Counted from the first letter of the stretch, positions 1 to 11,145 are shown. The stretch: 64,000 nt of DNA from Ricinus communis (GCF_019578655.1 NC_063261.1:12762216-12826215), one strand, 5' to 3'. Made by a program: numbers and translations. Notes: generated by a model not told the origin, from the sequence alone.

Positions 1-192
1 TTATATTTTCAATAATTCGGTTTTGGCCCAAATTAATTAGTTAAGGGCTTAATTGAAAGGATAAAGGAAAGTTTAGGGGTTAAATTGAAATTCTGCAGGA
101 TGAGATTGTAAGTAATTAAGGAAGTTGAGGGACCAAATTGTAATAAGGAAAAGTTCAGGGGTCAAATGTCGATATTGAAAGGAATGAGATCG

Positions 193-218
193 GGAGAGAG
201 AGAGAGAGAGAGAGAAAG
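193..218. repeat. GA microsatellite
   Basis: An uninterrupted run of about twelve GA units sits at the start of the GC-rich section of the LTR. The second LTR copy lacks it, so it expanded after the copies separated. Confidence 0.85.
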
Positions 219-1499
219 TGGGCGTCGCGCGTGAAGAAGAAGGAGGAGCCGGGTGCTGCGTCGTCCACCCGGTGGCGCCGACCATCTGGGCGGCGAGCTG
301 CTAGCGTCGTTGAAGCAGTGGAAGCGGCGTGAGCGAGGAAGAAGGCAGCGGCTTCCCGACGCTTTTCAGCTTTGGTCTCAAAATGACTGGTGACTTGAAG
401 GCTTTCTTTTAGCGGTGGCGGCGTCAGTTTTGGTGGCCGGAAGAGGGAGTTCCGGCGAAGTGGTGGCAGCCGTGTTTTCTGGCTTTTCCGGTGAGCTCCA
501 GCGGAGGATAGACGATCGGAGGACGTATTCCGACTCTCCTCAGCTCAAGCTTCGCGATGGCACCGGTTTCGTGGCGATCAGGCTCCATTTGCGAATCGAC
601 GGTTGAGATCGTCCGCAAATCTCTCCAGACGATCGGGTGTTAGATTGGAAAATCAGAAGCGGGGATCGTCATCAGCGCGTCGTTGTGAGTCTGATGGTGT
701 GTTCGGATTGTCGATCGGACTCCGGCGGCTGGAGGCGAGTCGACCGAGCGACCGAGCGTCTTGGTAATTATCTCTGGCCCGTTAATTTTAGAATTCTTGG
801 TTTAATTGTGTGTCTAATGGTTTATATTGAGTATTTGATGATATTTGTGAGTAAAAAATGATTGTCGGTCAGTTTGCCTGCCTCGTATTTTGTGCTGTGT
901 GGCGGAGTCGAGAAATAGTGAAGTCTGGGGAACCGACTTTCGTTGTTTGAATTGTTGGATATTTGAAGTGTTTTTCTGGCAGGTCCTGGACCCGTTTTAT
1001 GGGGGTAATGTCCGTGTTGTAGGGGAGGTTCTGCCGAATTTTCGATAGGATTCTCCCGAGTCGAGATTCTTAGACGGTCAGTCCTAGGAGTCTAGACCTA
1101 GGATTAATCATTGATTGTTTCAACATTTTGATAAATTGTTTTCCATGACTAGATAGTCTGTTTGTTCGGCTCGCTCCAACCGAGGCACCGGGGCAGAGTT
1201 AGGAGGTCGCCAAACCTGTGAGTTAAAGTCATATATCGCTTATGCACGTGTCATGCATAAAATTTGATTTGCTACTATGATTATTTATTTGCAAATTTTA
1301 ATTTTTCATTTAATTATTATTATTATTTGCATGATGCTTTTAATTACTATTTAAATATGTTTTTCCTTTATCACCAATTTTAATATTGCATGATGACTCA
1401 GGATGGAACGGCAGTAGAACATAAGAGTTGGATGAGTGTTCCAATATAATCTAAGAGAGATAGGAAAAGGGTAAAGAGGTAAAAATTTTAAGAAAGAAA

Positions 1500-1800
1500 G
1501 ATTAGGACCTGGCATGGTCGAGCATCGCTCTCTGGGCTTAGTAGAATGTGGTTGCCGGAGTAAAGGTCCCTGGTCGAGCATTGCTCTCTGGGCGCCGGCT
1601 TATTTGGAAATTTAAGTGACCAGATTGGAGGTAAGGTCCCTGGTCGAGCTATGCTCTCTGGGAGCCAGTCTTATTGGATAAGAGAGCCGAAAGGCTAAGG
1701 CTGAGAGTTAAGTGACCGGACTGGAGGTAAGGTCCTTGGTCGAGCTTTACTCTTTGGGCGCCAGTCCTGTTGGAATGAGAGTTTTGAGATGTTAGAGTTG
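1500..1800 (+). repeat. Tandem repeat inside LTR, about four units
   Basis: Units of roughly 60-95 bases share a core reading 'ggtccctggtcgagc' followed by 'tctctgggcgcc' (cores near 1510, 1567, 1637 and 1733). The other LTR copy has the equivalent array at about 29050-29230 with three units, so unit number differs between copies. Confidence 0.75.
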
Positions 1801-2415
1801 AGGTTAGTTGAGACATAAGTATTGAAATAAATCGAGATGTTAGAGTTGGGATTAGGGTTTTACTGAAGTGCTCTGTCCTGTTGCATATGGAATAATTTTT
1901 GTTTAAGCATGGCATGACACATATGTTTTAACATGATACGTATGGTTAGCATGACTTATTAATTAATTAAAATTAAATAAGGTGATATTGAGATGTTCGA
2001 AACTGTTTTTAGATATATGATTTTAGCTCACTCTAGACCGATACCTCCATTTTAATTTTCGATTCGTGACTGTTAGTCTTCCCGCGACTCTTATTCAGTA
2101 ACCCGACTCCTTCATCATCGGGTGATGTGTTTGATTTGGTATGTCAAATTGTAAAAAAATCTTAGATTCTCCGCAGTAGTAATAGTAGATGTATCAGTAG
2201 TAAATTTTATGAGTTTCGGGTCTCGCCTAATTTTTCTGGCAGACCGAAGTATTTATGTAGAATGTAACTATTAAGATAATTTATGGCTTTAATAATATTA
2301 ATTTGTGATAAGATTTGTTTAAGTCAGTGAGTGTCAGGCTTACTACGGGTTTCGGTGGCCTTACGCCTACCCAATCCCTAGTGCCGGTCACGGGCCCACG
2401 GGTGGGGTCGTGACA

Positions 2416-2569
2416 AGCTCCCTTCAAACGTAAATGAAAATGAAAGGGTTCTTATGCAGGTGTAAATATGATGTATAAGTAAATGGACTATATGAAAATA
2501 AATCGAAACTTTGGCAGATGCTTGAAAGAAATGCAAAACAAAGCTGATATTTTTATATATGTGTAGATA
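2416..2569. other. Unassigned spacer between LTR and plastid insertion
   Basis: About 150 bases of AT-rich sequence with no recognisable coding or repeat content. It separates the LTR end from the first plastid-like bases. Confidence 0.5.
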
Positions 2570-2748
2570 GGGGATCCTATGGGGGGGCTGAGCTCTCTTT
2601 TTCTTAATCTAAGAAATTCGATGAATTCCTCCTAAAGATTCACACCAGAATAATCCGAGTTGATGAAAGTTACTTCGGAAACAAAAAAAGAAAGTCAAAT
2701 TCATTTGGGCTAGTCTCCCGCTTCAAATAAAAAACAACTTGATCTAGT

Positions 2749-3306
2749 ATGAGTTGGCGATCAGAACGTATATGGATAGTACTTATAGCGGGGTCTCGCA
2801 AAACAAGTAATTTCTGCTGGGCCTTTATACTTTTTTTTTTATGTTCATTGGGATTTTTATTGGTTGGAATTTCAAGTTATCTCGGCAGAAATTTGATATC
2901 TTTATTTCTTTCTCAGCAAATAATTTTTTTTCCACAAGGGATCATGATGTCTTTCTATGGGATCGCCGGTCTATTTATTAGTTCTTATTTGTGGTGCACA
3001 ATTTTATGTAATGTAGGTAGTGGTTATGATCGATTCGATAGAAAAGAAGGAATAGTGTGTATTTTTCGCTGGGGATTCCTTAGAAAAAATCGTTGCATTT
3101 TACTCCGATTCCTTATGAAGGATATTCAGTCTATTAGAATAGAAGTGGAAGAGGGTATTTTTGCTCGGCGTGTCCTTTATATGAAAACCAGAGGCCTAGG
3201 GTCCATTCCTTTGACTCGTACTGATGAGAATTTGACTCCACGAGAGATTAAGCAAAAGGTAGCAGAATTGGCCTATTTTTTGCGTGTACCAATTGAAGTA
3301 TTTTGA
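2749..3306 (+). CDS. ycf4: Ycf4, photosystem I assembly protein (NUPT copy, open frame)
   Basis: Ycf4 is a thylakoid membrane protein that helps assemble photosystem I. The frame begins MSWRSERIW and ends [11 protein letters not shown], both typical of the family. It is 185 residues against the usual 184; the extra residue comes from the poly-T tract in the first membrane segment (about residues 23-45). A second hydrophobic segment lies near residues 65-88, followed by the soluble C-terminal part. Several substitutions differ from the usual plastid protein, for example around residues 95-115 ([15 protein letters not shown]) and WCTILCNVG where WCTISWNVG is usual. The start is the normal one. 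It is open by chance or youth: its neighbours cemA and petA are broken, there is no transit peptide, and nuclear expression is not expected. Confidence 0.88.
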   Translation: MSWRSERIWIVLIAGSRKTSNFCWAFILFFLCSLGFLLVGISSYLGRNLISLFLSQQIIFFPQGIMMSFYGIAGLFISSYLWCTILCNVGSGYDRFDRKEGIVCIFRWGFLRKNRCILLRFLMKDIQSIRIEVEEGIFARRVLYMKTRGLGSIPLTRTDENLTPREIKQKVAELAYFLRVPIEVF

Positions 3307-3426
3307 AATGAGCTGAAGAATGAACATTTTCTTAACAAGAGCAAAAAAATCCAAGAGTCTTCGTTTTTTTATAGTTATAGCATAACTTAACTGAAATTTC
3401 ACAATACAATATTGATGAACCAAAGA

Positions 3427-3501
<75 letters not shown>

Positions 3502-4181
3502 GGAACAATTCTAAAATAAAATCAAACCTTTTTTATGTGTATCTAAATTCAATTTCAATATTCAATAAATTTAGTAACAAAATAAGTAATAAATCGAAAT
3601 AATAGACCCATCTCATAGATCAAAACAAAACATTTCGGAATAAAATATAGAATAAAGAAATTCTCTTTTAATTTTCAATATTTGAATCAATATTTGAAAT
3701 TGATACATTAGATATGGATAGATCGTATCTTGTAAATTATCTTTCCTTTCTTGACGTTTTTTGTTATCTTTCTTTTTGTCCTCCCTAATGAACAAAAGGC
3801 TGAACCAACTAGAATAATAACTTTTCTGTCTTATTTTATTTTTGCCACTCATTTTTTATTATCGCATTACAATATTCTTCAGAAATCTTTCTAAATTATT
3901 CCTGTGGAATATGGGTAAGTTGGCCATTTTTTTTTTTCAAAATATTTGTTTTGTTGATAGAACGGAATTCTTTCATCTAGAAATCCGAATTTGAATAATT
4001 AAGATACTTAGAAACAATTTATTTTTTTTGTATTCTTTCAAAATTCAAGGACTAACCGCTGACTCACAAATAAAGAATAGGGAATAGATTCATAAGTTCA
4101 AAGCCTCATAATAGAACTTATGCTTGATAAAAATATTAGATCATATGAAGGTGGGTTCATTAAAAATTCACAGATGAAAAA
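3307..4181. other. ycf4-cemA spacer of the plastid insertion
   Basis: AT-rich plastid spacer with no gene. It contains an AT dinucleotide tract of about 68 bases at 3430-3498. The open frames read across it on the minus strand are low-complexity and not credible. Confidence 0.7.
3430..3498. repeat. (TA)n microsatellite
   Basis: An unbroken TA run of about 34 units, far longer than typical plastid spacer repeats. It probably expanded after transfer to the nucleus. Confidence 0.9.
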
Positions 4182-4870
4182 ATGAAAAAATAAGAACATT
4201 TATTCCCCTTCTATATCTTACAGCTATAGTTTTTTTGCCCTGGTAGATCTCTTTTTTATTTAATAAAAGTTTGGAATCTTGGGTTATTAATTGGTGTAAT
4301 ACTAGTAAGTCCGAAACTTTTATAAATGATATTCAAGAAAAAGTATTCTAGAAAAGTTCATAGAATTAGAGGAACTCGTTCGCTTGGACGAAATGATAAA
4401 GCAATATCCAGAAACACATCTACAAAAGTTTCGTATCGGAATTCACAAAGAAACAATCCAATTGATCAAGATGCACAATGAGGATTATATCCATACGATT
4501 TTGCACTTCTCGACAAATATAATCTGTTTCGTTATTCTAAGTGGTTATTCTATTTTAAGTAATGAAGAACTTATTATTCTTAATTCTTGGGTTCAAGAAT
4601 TCCTATATAATTTAAGCGATACAATAAAAGTTTTTTTTCATTATTTTATTAACCGATTTATGTACAGGATTCCATTCATCCTATGGTTGGGAACTAATGA
4701 TTGGCTCGGTCTACAAAGATTTTGGGTTTGCTCATAATAATCAAATTATATCTGGCCTTGTTTCCACTTTTCCAGTCATCCTCGATACAATTTTTAAATA
4801 TTTGATTTTCCGTTATTTAAATCGCGTATCTCCGTCACTTGTGGTGATTTATCATTCAATGAATGACTGA
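4182..4870 (+). pseudogene. cemA: cemA (ycf10) envelope membrane protein, degraded
   Basis: CemA is a plastid inner-envelope protein linked to proton extrusion and inorganic carbon uptake. The footprint runs from a start-like codon at 4182 to the normal end reading [11 protein letters not shown]. The first segment (4182-4340) has stops: after the third codon, and after [10 protein letters not shown] where the usual text is FLNDIQEKSILEKF. The central block at 4384-4650 is well preserved, with [31 protein letters not shown] and [18 protein letters not shown]. After ...NLSDTIKVF a frameshift moves the remainder out of frame; in another frame [16 protein letters not shown] and the C-terminus are readable up to 4870. 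At least three disabling changes make it a clear pseudogene. It sits between ycf4 and petA as in plastomes. Confidence 0.9.
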
Positions 4871-5130
4871 AAAATGATCCATGAATCCAATTAGAATGTT
4901 TGTTATTTTGTACAAAATACAGAAGCAAAACATTCAAAATCTTACTATCAAACAAAATCTTACTCTATTTAATATATATATATCTTTTTTCTATACATCC
5001 AAGAGATTCTCTTCCTATATTTTCTATTTTAGTAAAAAAAATTTAGTAAATAGCAGTATCGTGGATAGGGAATTATAATAGCGACCTACCTAATTTTATT
5101 GTAGAAATTTTCAGGATCAATGATTGGACC

Positions 5131-6086
5131 ATGCAAACTAGAAAGACCTTTTCTTGGATAAAGCAAGAGATTACTTTTTCCATTTCCGTATCGCTCATGA
5201 TATATATAATAACTTGGGCATCTATTTCAAATGCATATCCCATTTTTGCACAGCAGGGTTATGAAAATTCGCTCGAAGCAACTGGCCGTATTGTATGTGC
5301 CAATTGTGATTTAGCTAATAAACCCGTGGATATCGAAGTTCCACAAGCGGTACTTCCTGATATTGTATTTGAAGCAGTCGTTCGAATTCCTTATGATATG
5401 CAACTGAAACAAGTTCTTGCTAATGGTAAAAAGGGGGCTTTGAATGTGGGGGTTGTTCTTATTTTACCCGAGGGGTTTGATTTAGCCCCTCCTAATCGTA
5501 TTTCGCCAGAGATGAAAGAAAAGATAGGAAATCTGTCTTTTCAGAGTTATTGCCCCAGAAAAAAAAAATTCTTGTCATAGGTCCTGTTCCTGGTCAGAAA
5601 TATAGTGAAATTACCTTTCCTATCCTTTCTCCGGACCCCGCCACTAAGAAAGATGTTCACTTTTTAAAATATCCCATATATGTAGGCGGAAACAGGGGAA
5701 GGGGTCAGATTTATCCCGACGGGAGCAAGAGTAACAATACGGTTTATAATGCTACAACAGCAGGTATAGTAAGCAAAATCATACGACAAGAAAAGGGGGG
5801 TTACGAAATAACCATAACGGATGCGTCAAAAGGACGTCAAGTGATTAATATTATACCTCTAGGACCAGAACTTCTTGTTTCAGAAGGCGAATCCATCAAA
5901 CTTGATCAACCATTAACGAGTAATCCTAATGTGGGTGGATTTGGTCAGGGGGATTCATAAATAGTACTTCAAGACCCATTATGTGCCCAAGGCCTTTTGT
6001 TCTTCTTATTCTTCTTGGCACAAATATTTTTGGTTCTTAAAAAGAAACAGTTTGAGAAGGTTCAATTGTCCGAAATGAATTTCTAG
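5131..6086 (+). pseudogene. petA: petA, cytochrome f precursor, frameshifted
   Basis: Cytochrome f is the c-type cytochrome of the b6f complex. The start, signal peptide ([12 protein letters not shown]... up to [12 protein letters not shown]) and mature N-terminal Tyr, the axial haem ligand, are visible. The haem motif normally CxxCH reads CANCD at about residues 56-60, so the His ligand codon became Asp. The frame stays open to about 5578; a one-base deletion in the A run near 5560 shifts the frame. The rest continues in another frame ([21 protein letters not shown]...) to GGFGQGDS at 5955 and then meets a stop where GQGDAEIVLQ is usual. The C-terminal membrane anchor and [15 protein letters not shown] end can still be read to 6086. 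Three independent defects make function impossible. Confidence 0.93.
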
Positions 6087-7166
6087 ATTTGTAAATTTAT
6101 CAACATCAAGTTCTTAAAACGAATAACAGTTGGTAATTATATATGATAAAAAAAATTAAAAGCTCTTTGCTTATTAAAAATTTTAAATTTTTTTATACTA
6201 GATGTTTTGAATTATTTGTACTGCATTTCTAGTCATAATATGTATATTGGTAAGAAGACTATTTGACTTTATCCCCTTTTTTGTGTTTTTTTAATCTAAT
6301 TTTTTTTGAATCTAAATAAAATGGGAGCGGTGTGATCATCTTATTATTGTCAGATTTAATTGTCATAGAGTGCATTAATAGCTTTTTTCTATTCTAATAG
6401 AATCCATATGACTAGATACTAAGCATAAGATAAGTAAGCGGAAAAGCAAAGGCTAAATGAGGGAGAACAAAGGATTCTAGGAAGTATTTTTTTTATTCGT
6501 CTTCCTAGTCTTCGACACAAGAAAAGGAATTTTCCACATCCCTTTCTTGTGTCAAAATAATATCGATTCTTGATCCCATTCCTCAAAGATTACTATTCTT
6601 AACTTCTGTTTTTTCTTGGTTTATCATAACTTACTTTTCAATTTTATACGTATAAATTCGATTTTTACATAAAAAATAAGTAGCGGACAAACACAAAAAG
6701 AAAGGGGAATTTTTTGAGCAAATAGAACTTCTTCAATGAACTTAAAAAAAGAAAAACAATTTCAACTTTTTGAGATACTCAAATAAATAGAATAAGGTTC
6801 TATTAGCATAGAAAAATTTGCATGATATGGGATCGACAAAAATATAGAAAATATATATTATGCCATCTAGGAAAAAGAAATCGAAGAGTTCCTCGTATAA
6901 CTTTGAAAGTATTGATAGATACTATCGAGGAACAAATGTTCTAAATCAATTAATGGAGTTACTTTTTCAAAAACACGATCCAAAAAAAAAGTGTAATAGA
7001 ATTTTTTTGAAATATAAAAAAAAGCAATCTATCTTGTCACTTATACGAATAAAGTATTATGATTATTATGGACCCTCTCGGCCTCAAATCAAACAGAGAA
7101 AGGAGGGGGTCCATTGAGTTCTTACGCTTTCATGTCTACAACTCAGTTCACCCGATTACTTACTAC
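6087..7166. other. petA-psbJ spacer of the plastid insertion
   Basis: About 1.1 kb of AT-rich spacer, as expected between petA and psbJ in plastomes. An 85-codon open frame at 6860-7117 has a lysine-rich low-complexity product with no resemblance to a plastid protein and is not called. Confidence 0.7.
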
Positions 7167-7289
7167 TTACAGGGATGAACCCAATCCGGAATATGAACCA
7201 TAAAAGAAAATGCCTAGTAAACTGATCACAAGAATACCAGTTACAATACCTATTATCCAAAGGGGAATTCTTCCAGTAATATCGGCCAT
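7167..7289 (-). CDS. psbJ: PsbJ, photosystem II small subunit (NUPT copy, open)
   Basis: A complete 40-codon frame on the minus strand begins [14 protein letters not shown] and ends [12 protein letters not shown] followed by TAA. PsbJ is a single-span photosystem II subunit and 40 residues is its normal length. The hydrophobic span covers about residues 10-30. Only a few conservative replacements are seen relative to the usual protein. It is the last gene of the psbE-psbF-psbL-psbJ cluster, whose other three members are broken here, so openness most likely reflects the short target for mutation rather than selection. Confidence 0.9.
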   Translation of the reverse strand: MADITGRIPLWIIGIVTGILVISLLGIFFYGSYSGLGSSL

Positions 7290-7430
7290 TTATCCCACTT
7301 CCCTCCACATTTAATCAAGTGGTCGTGCTAGAGATATAAACAGTCATAGATAATTATTAGATGATATCCTTCCAATGAGATAAGAGAATTCCTATTCTTA
7401 TTTATTGTTCTACTATTTTATTTTCTTCTA

Positions 7431-7547
7431 TTAATTGAAGAAGTAATTAGAAAATAAAACTGCAAGTACAAAAATGAGTAATAACCCCCAGTAGAGACTG
7501 GTACGATTCAATTCAATATTTTATTCGTTCGAGTTTGATTGTATCAT
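7431..7547 (-). pseudogene. psbL: psbL, photosystem II subunit, premature stop
   Basis: The minus-strand frame of 39 codons including stop has the usual length of psbL. It begins with ATG, reads QSNSNE, and then has TAA in place of the usual CAA at codon 9; it resumes as NIELNRTSLYWGLLLIFVL and ends LFSNYFFN. The C-to-T change alone would abolish the protein. Some plastids use ACG at this start and edit it; this copy already has ATG. Confidence 0.92.
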
Positions 7548-7573
7548 AGTTTTATAATTAATTAGGATTAGAT

Positions 7574-7691
7574 TTATCGTTGGATGAACTGCATTGCTGA
7601 TATTAACCCCCAAAAAAAGGGTAGGTACTGCTAGTCCGTGAACAGTCAACCATCGTACTGTAAAAATTGGATAGGTTCGATCTATGGTCAT
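7574..7691 (-). pseudogene. psbF: psbF, cytochrome b559 beta subunit, frameshifted
   Basis: The beta subunit of cytochrome b559 is normally 39 residues. The minus-strand text begins [19 protein letters not shown], with the haem-ligating His still present (the usual text is RWLAVHG). The footprint from start codon to stop codon is 118 bases instead of 120, because indels in the poly-T/poly-G stretch after AVPT shift the frame. The usual end (SAMQFIQR) remains readable in the other frame up to 7574. Confidence 0.9.
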
Positions 7692-7699
7692 TGGGCCAC

Positions 7700-7951
7700 C
7701 TAAAAAGATTTACTAAATTCATCGAGTTATTCTAAAGGATCAAAACGGCCAGTTATTAATGGAATTCCCTGTCGGCTCTCTGTAACATATTCATTTGGAT
7801 GAGGACTCCCAAATATATCATAAGCTAAACCTGTGCTGACCAATAACCAACCTGCAATGAATATGGAAGGTATAGTAATGCTATGAATGACCCAATATCG
7901 AATACTGGTAATAATATCAGCAAAAGAACATTCTTCTGTGCTTCCAGACGT
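7700..7951 (-). pseudogene. psbE: psbE, cytochrome b559 alpha subunit, start lost and premature stop
   Basis: The footprint is 84 codons including the stop, the normal length. The initiator is ACG (plus-strand cgt at 7949-7951) where ATG is usual, just before [12 protein letters not shown]. The core [23 protein letters not shown] keeps the haem-ligating His. Near the 3' end the CAA of PLEQLDEF is TAA, so translation would stop after PLE, nine residues early. A longer open frame that starts upstream at 7981 uses a start with no plastid counterpart. Both defects are transitions at the third-to-last and first positions of the gene and suggest simple decay. Confidence 0.92.
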
Positions 7952-9092
7952 AGTGAGCTCCACATATTCTTGTACAATCAAAAGGGATCGATTCTGTAAA
8001 AGATGAGATCAGTAAATGCAATTTCACTGAAATTGAATCTTTGTGAGATCGTCAATATTGTACCAAAGATTTCTTTAAAGTATACCGAATCGATAGCTAT
8101 CCTTCTTCCGACGCAAGAACGCAACTTCAATCAGTATCGAAATGAAATCTTAGATAATCCCTTTCTTCTTTTCTTTTTCTTGTTGCTGTAGAACTGTGTA
8201 CCATAAGATAAGGTCGGGTAAAATGCGAATTCAATGGGTTATAATAATAATTCATGGAGGAGATTATCATATTTCTGCAATTCAATTAGATGTGAAATCA
8301 AAAACTTTTGTGGTTATAAAAGAGTTTCCCCCCACCCCCTTTTTTTTCATTTTGTTTTTCATTTTAAGGAATTGGTTAGTCATCTATTAAATTAACAAGT
8401 ACCAATAGTAGAGAATATTCGATGAAAAAGAAAGAAGGAGAACAAGGAAAAAATAATTGTGATAATCAATATCTGTGATGCATGTATTTGTGTATTAGAT
8501 TTAAAAAGTCTTTCTTGACACTTAACTACATATTTTTTCGTTTTAATATTAATATAATATGGAATGAGAAATGTAAAATCTAAAAAAGAAAAGGATAATT
8601 GAAATTACTAGTCTTAGAATCTAGTTGTACAAAAAAAAAAGATTTTCTTTTTTTAGTGATATGATCGTGCGATACTTCTTTTCTTCTTACTTTATTGTAT
8701 TGGATTGGAGATATTATGTGAATGAATCAACTAATAACTCTAATAAGTTAAATTCAAATTTAAAATAAAAATAGAAAAAAAGTAAAATGGTAAAGGTATT
8801 CTAAAGAAAAATAGAGGGTCGTTTTCATTTTAAAATGTAAAAAACGATGCAAATTTGATACAAATATACAAATACTAAATAAATAAACTAAAAGAAAAGG
8901 AAATTTTTCGGCAGTATTCCATCTATTCTCTAGTTCTTTACCGTGTTAATTTTCCATTTTTTCTTATTGAGATTTTTCTTATTGAGATTTTGCTTATTGA
9001 GATTTATGTGCGATATGGATTAATATTTAAGGATAGATATTACCTTTCTTCCCCCTCCCCCCCCACCCCCCTCTTTTTTCAAATAAATTGAA
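7952..9092. other. psbE-petG spacer of the plastid insertion; petL not found
   Basis: In plastomes this interval contains petL (about 31 codons) shortly before petG. I searched by eye for its start (MPTLTSYFGFLLA-like text) on the plus strand and did not find it. The spacer holds a poly-C/T tract at 9048-9075, a three-unit tandem repeat at 8964-9006 and a segment (8739-8895) that recurs at 15053-15217. A petL-containing deletion is likely. Confidence 0.6.
8964..9006 (+). repeat. Three-unit tandem repeat
   Basis: The unit 'cttattgagattt' with two to four joining T/G bases occurs three times in a row, just upstream of petG. It lies where petL would be expected to be close by. Confidence 0.8.
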
Positions 9093-9206
9093 ATGATTGA
9101 AGTTTTTCTATTTGGAATCGTCTTAGGTCTAATTCCTATTATTTTGGCCGGATTATTCATAACTGCATGTTTACAATACATACGTGGTGATCAGTTGGAC
9201 CTTTAA
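9093..9206 (+). CDS. petG: PetG, cytochrome b6f subunit V (NUPT copy, open)
   Basis: A complete 37-residue frame begins [15 protein letters not shown] and ends [10 protein letters not shown], then TAA. PetG is a small single-span subunit needed for b6f complex stability, and 37 residues is its normal length. Differences from the usual protein are slight ([16 protein letters not shown] where TLAGLFVTAYLQYRRG is usual). The start is the family start. It stays next to trnW as in plastomes. No plastid promoter context can be judged, and nuclear expression is not expected. Confidence 0.9.
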   Translation: MIEVFLFGIVLGLIPIILAGLFITACLQYIRGDQLDL

Positions 9207-9331
9207 TTAATTAATTAATTAACACCTTGTTTTTTTGACCTCCTCTTTTCTTTAATCTACAGGAGGTAAAATTCAGATTGCTCTTCTATTTTTTGTGTAT
9301 AAAATTTGACCTAACAAAACAAGAACAGAAT

Positions 9332-9405
9332 CACACTCTGTAGGATTTGAACCTACGACATTGGGTTTTGGAGACCCACGTTCTACCAAGCTGAACTAAG
9401 AGCGC
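9332..9405 (-). tRNA. trnW-CCA: tRNA-Trp (CCA), plastid-derived
   Basis: The 74-base minus-strand sequence matches plastid trnW: acceptor GCGCTCT, anticodon loop CTCCAAAA with anticodon CCA, and T arm GGTTCAAATCC. The acceptor partner is CAGAGTGTG where CAGAGCGTG is usual, so one acceptor pair becomes G-T, and the D loop differs by two bases. It could fold, but lies in a NUPT and has nothing to show that it is transcribed. Confidence 0.9.
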
Positions 9406-9587
9406 TTTCTTATCCCAATCACAAAAAAATCATAATGTAAGTAAAAAGATTCTTTTTTTAACAACTCCAATATATCTTGAATGCCTATACTATCATATAT
9501 AATATGATAAAAATGAAAGATTAAGTATGGCCAAGTTTAATTGATCTCAATTGATCCCTCGTTATTACTGAGAGACGAAGTAATAGG

Positions 9588-9661
9588 TAGGGTTGATAGG
9601 ATACGAACCCGTGACATTTTGTACCCAAAACAAATGCGCTACCAAGTTGCACTATATCCCT
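9588..9661 (-). tRNA. trnP-UGG: tRNA-Pro (UGG), plastid-derived, mutated
   Basis: The minus strand carries plastid trnP-UGG at normal length (74 bases) and with anticodon loop TTTTGGGTA. Several transitions are visible: AGGGATATAGTGCAAC in the acceptor/D arm where AGGGATGTAGCGCAGC is usual, and GGTTCGTATCC in the T arm. The acceptor stem and the TGTCA/TATCA region have mismatches, so folding is weakened; probably a tRNA pseudogene. Confidence 0.85.
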
Positions 9662-10103
9662 TTCAATTGGTTTACAATGTTATTATAAAGAATACCCGTT
9701 TTGTTTTCCACATACTTATTTCATTTTCTCCATTGATATATTTTTTCTTTTTGATCTCATATCATATATTATATAATAATATCGCTTATTATATCTTATT
9801 ATATAATGATATACTTAATTAATAATAAAATAATGATAAACTTACGTAATAATAAACTTACATAAATTTTGTGAATGCTCGGGAAAAAGGGAAAATTTTT
9901 CTTTGTTTAAGAAAAGGAAAATCTTATCTAGCAAATTATTGTACATTTTAATATGAATTAGAGATTCCGCTAACAAAATAAATGCAAGTGTCCTTTAACT
10001 ACATATACGTCTGATTATATATGTATAATCATTATATATTATTACAATAAAATAAACATTATTTATTACAATAACAGTGAAGAATTAATAAGGAGGGTTT
10101 TAA

Positions 10104-10238
10104 ATACGAGATCTAAAAATATATCTATTTGTGGCACCGATAATAAGTACTCTATGGTTTGCGTCTTTAGCAGGTCTATTGATTAGGATCAATCATTTTT
10201 TCCCGGATGCGTTGACATTCTCCTTTTTTTCATTCTAG
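10104..10238 (+). pseudogene. psaJ: psaJ, photosystem I subunit IX, start codon lost
   Basis: The footprint is 45 codons including stop, the normal psaJ length, and reads [20 protein letters not shown], then [23 protein letters not shown]. The first codon is ATA where ATG is expected (a G-to-A change). The rest of the frame is open, and there is no nearby in-frame ATG upstream. Replacements such as E-to-R within LLIEINRFFPD are radical for this conserved segment. It lies between trnP and rpl33 as in plastomes. Confidence 0.9.
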
Positions 10239-10708
10239 TTATTAACGTGCGTGTACAGGGGGTGAAGAAGATTAGAGATACAATTAAATATCTGTGACTA
10301 CTGCCCCTCCTCTTTTTTTATTTAATTAGAATAAGTGAGAAAAGAAAAAAGAATAAAAGTGGATTCAACCGCAGCAAAATTCGAAACTTGGGGCCCCAAC
10401 TTCAAGTAAAGTAAACTAACTTCAATTAAATTATTTAATTAAGATAAGAGAAGGGAAGTAGAAATTTAATTATTGCAACAGTATTATGCAAGATGCTTAA
10501 ATGAAATACTGTATTGTGATTCTAATCTAAACTTATAATCTAAATATAGTTTAGAATCTTTGTATTACTTATTACTACTATATTAGTTGCAATGAAATCT
10601 TTTAAAATTGGATTTCGAGTTAGCAACTTATATTTTTTTCGTTCCTTTCTTCTGCACTTCGGATCTGAAAATCGAAGAGTTGAATGAATAAAAACCCCAA
10701 GGAGGTTC
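10239..10708. other. psaJ-rpl33 spacer of the plastid insertion
   Basis: About 470 bases of AT-rich plastid spacer. I see no gene or repeat in it. Confidence 0.7.
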
Positions 10709-10909
10709 ATGGCCAAGGGTAAAGATGTTCGAGTAAGGGTTATTTTAGAATGTACTAGTTGTGTTCAAAACAGTGTTAATAAAAAATCAACAGGTATTTC
10801 CAGATATATTACTTAAAAGAATCGACATAATATGCCTAGTCGATTGAAATTGAGAAAATTCTGTCCCTATTGTTATAAACATACAATTCATGGAGAGATA
10901 AAGAAATAG
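10709..10909 (+). pseudogene. rpl33: rpl33, ribosomal protein bL33, premature stop
   Basis: The footprint is 67 codons including stop, the normal length. It begins [18 protein letters not shown], then has TAA at codon 36 in place of the usual CAA (after GISRYIT). It resumes [20 protein letters not shown] and ends HGEIKK. The zinc-ribbon cysteines (CTSC and CPYC) are retained. A single C-to-T transition disables it. Confidence 0.92.
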
Positions 10910-11145
10910 ACGGAACCGGTCGCCTGCGTGTTACCTTTACAAGAAAGATGAAAAATGACATAAATGACATATTAATATATAATATGTTATGTAAATATAT
11001 TGTTAACATATATTTACATATATTAAAATTTTATATATATATATTTAAATATAAAATAAACAAGCAAAATCCTATTTCTTAATTCTAAATCATTTTTGAT
11101 CCAATTGAACGAAATAGGATTTTCGAAATAAGGAATAAACAAACC

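Larger units (their letters stand above)
1..2415 (+). mobile_element. Long LTR, 3' portion (family of 26897-29819)
   Basis: This stretch aligns along its whole length, in the same orientation, with the complete LTR at 26897-29819; the window opens about 570 bases into the element. Shared landmarks are the 'ggcttaattgaaa' segment near 50, a GC-rich part at 200-760, a 'ggtcctggacccgtt' block near 982, a tandem block at 1500-1800 and the 3' end 'cgggcccac...gtcgtgaca' closing at 2415. The open frames at 415-606, 424-618 and 637-861 lie inside the LTR and do not correspond to conserved protein between the two copies, so I do not call them genes. The 5' end and target duplication lie outside the window, so solo LTR versus 3' LTR cannot be decided. 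No primer binding site follows at 2416. Confidence 0.8.

Noticed and set aside
415..861. Overlapping frames in the first LTR
   Set aside because: Lie within the LTR and have no family features or counterpart in the second copy.
3196..3501. Minus-strand frame overlapping the ycf4 end and the TA repeat
   Set aside because: Its N-terminus is a repeat of Tyr-Ile from the TA microsatellite; it is the reverse of ycf4.
6860..7117. 85-codon frame in petA-psbJ spacer
   Set aside because: Lysine-rich low-complexity text in a spacer where plastomes have no gene.
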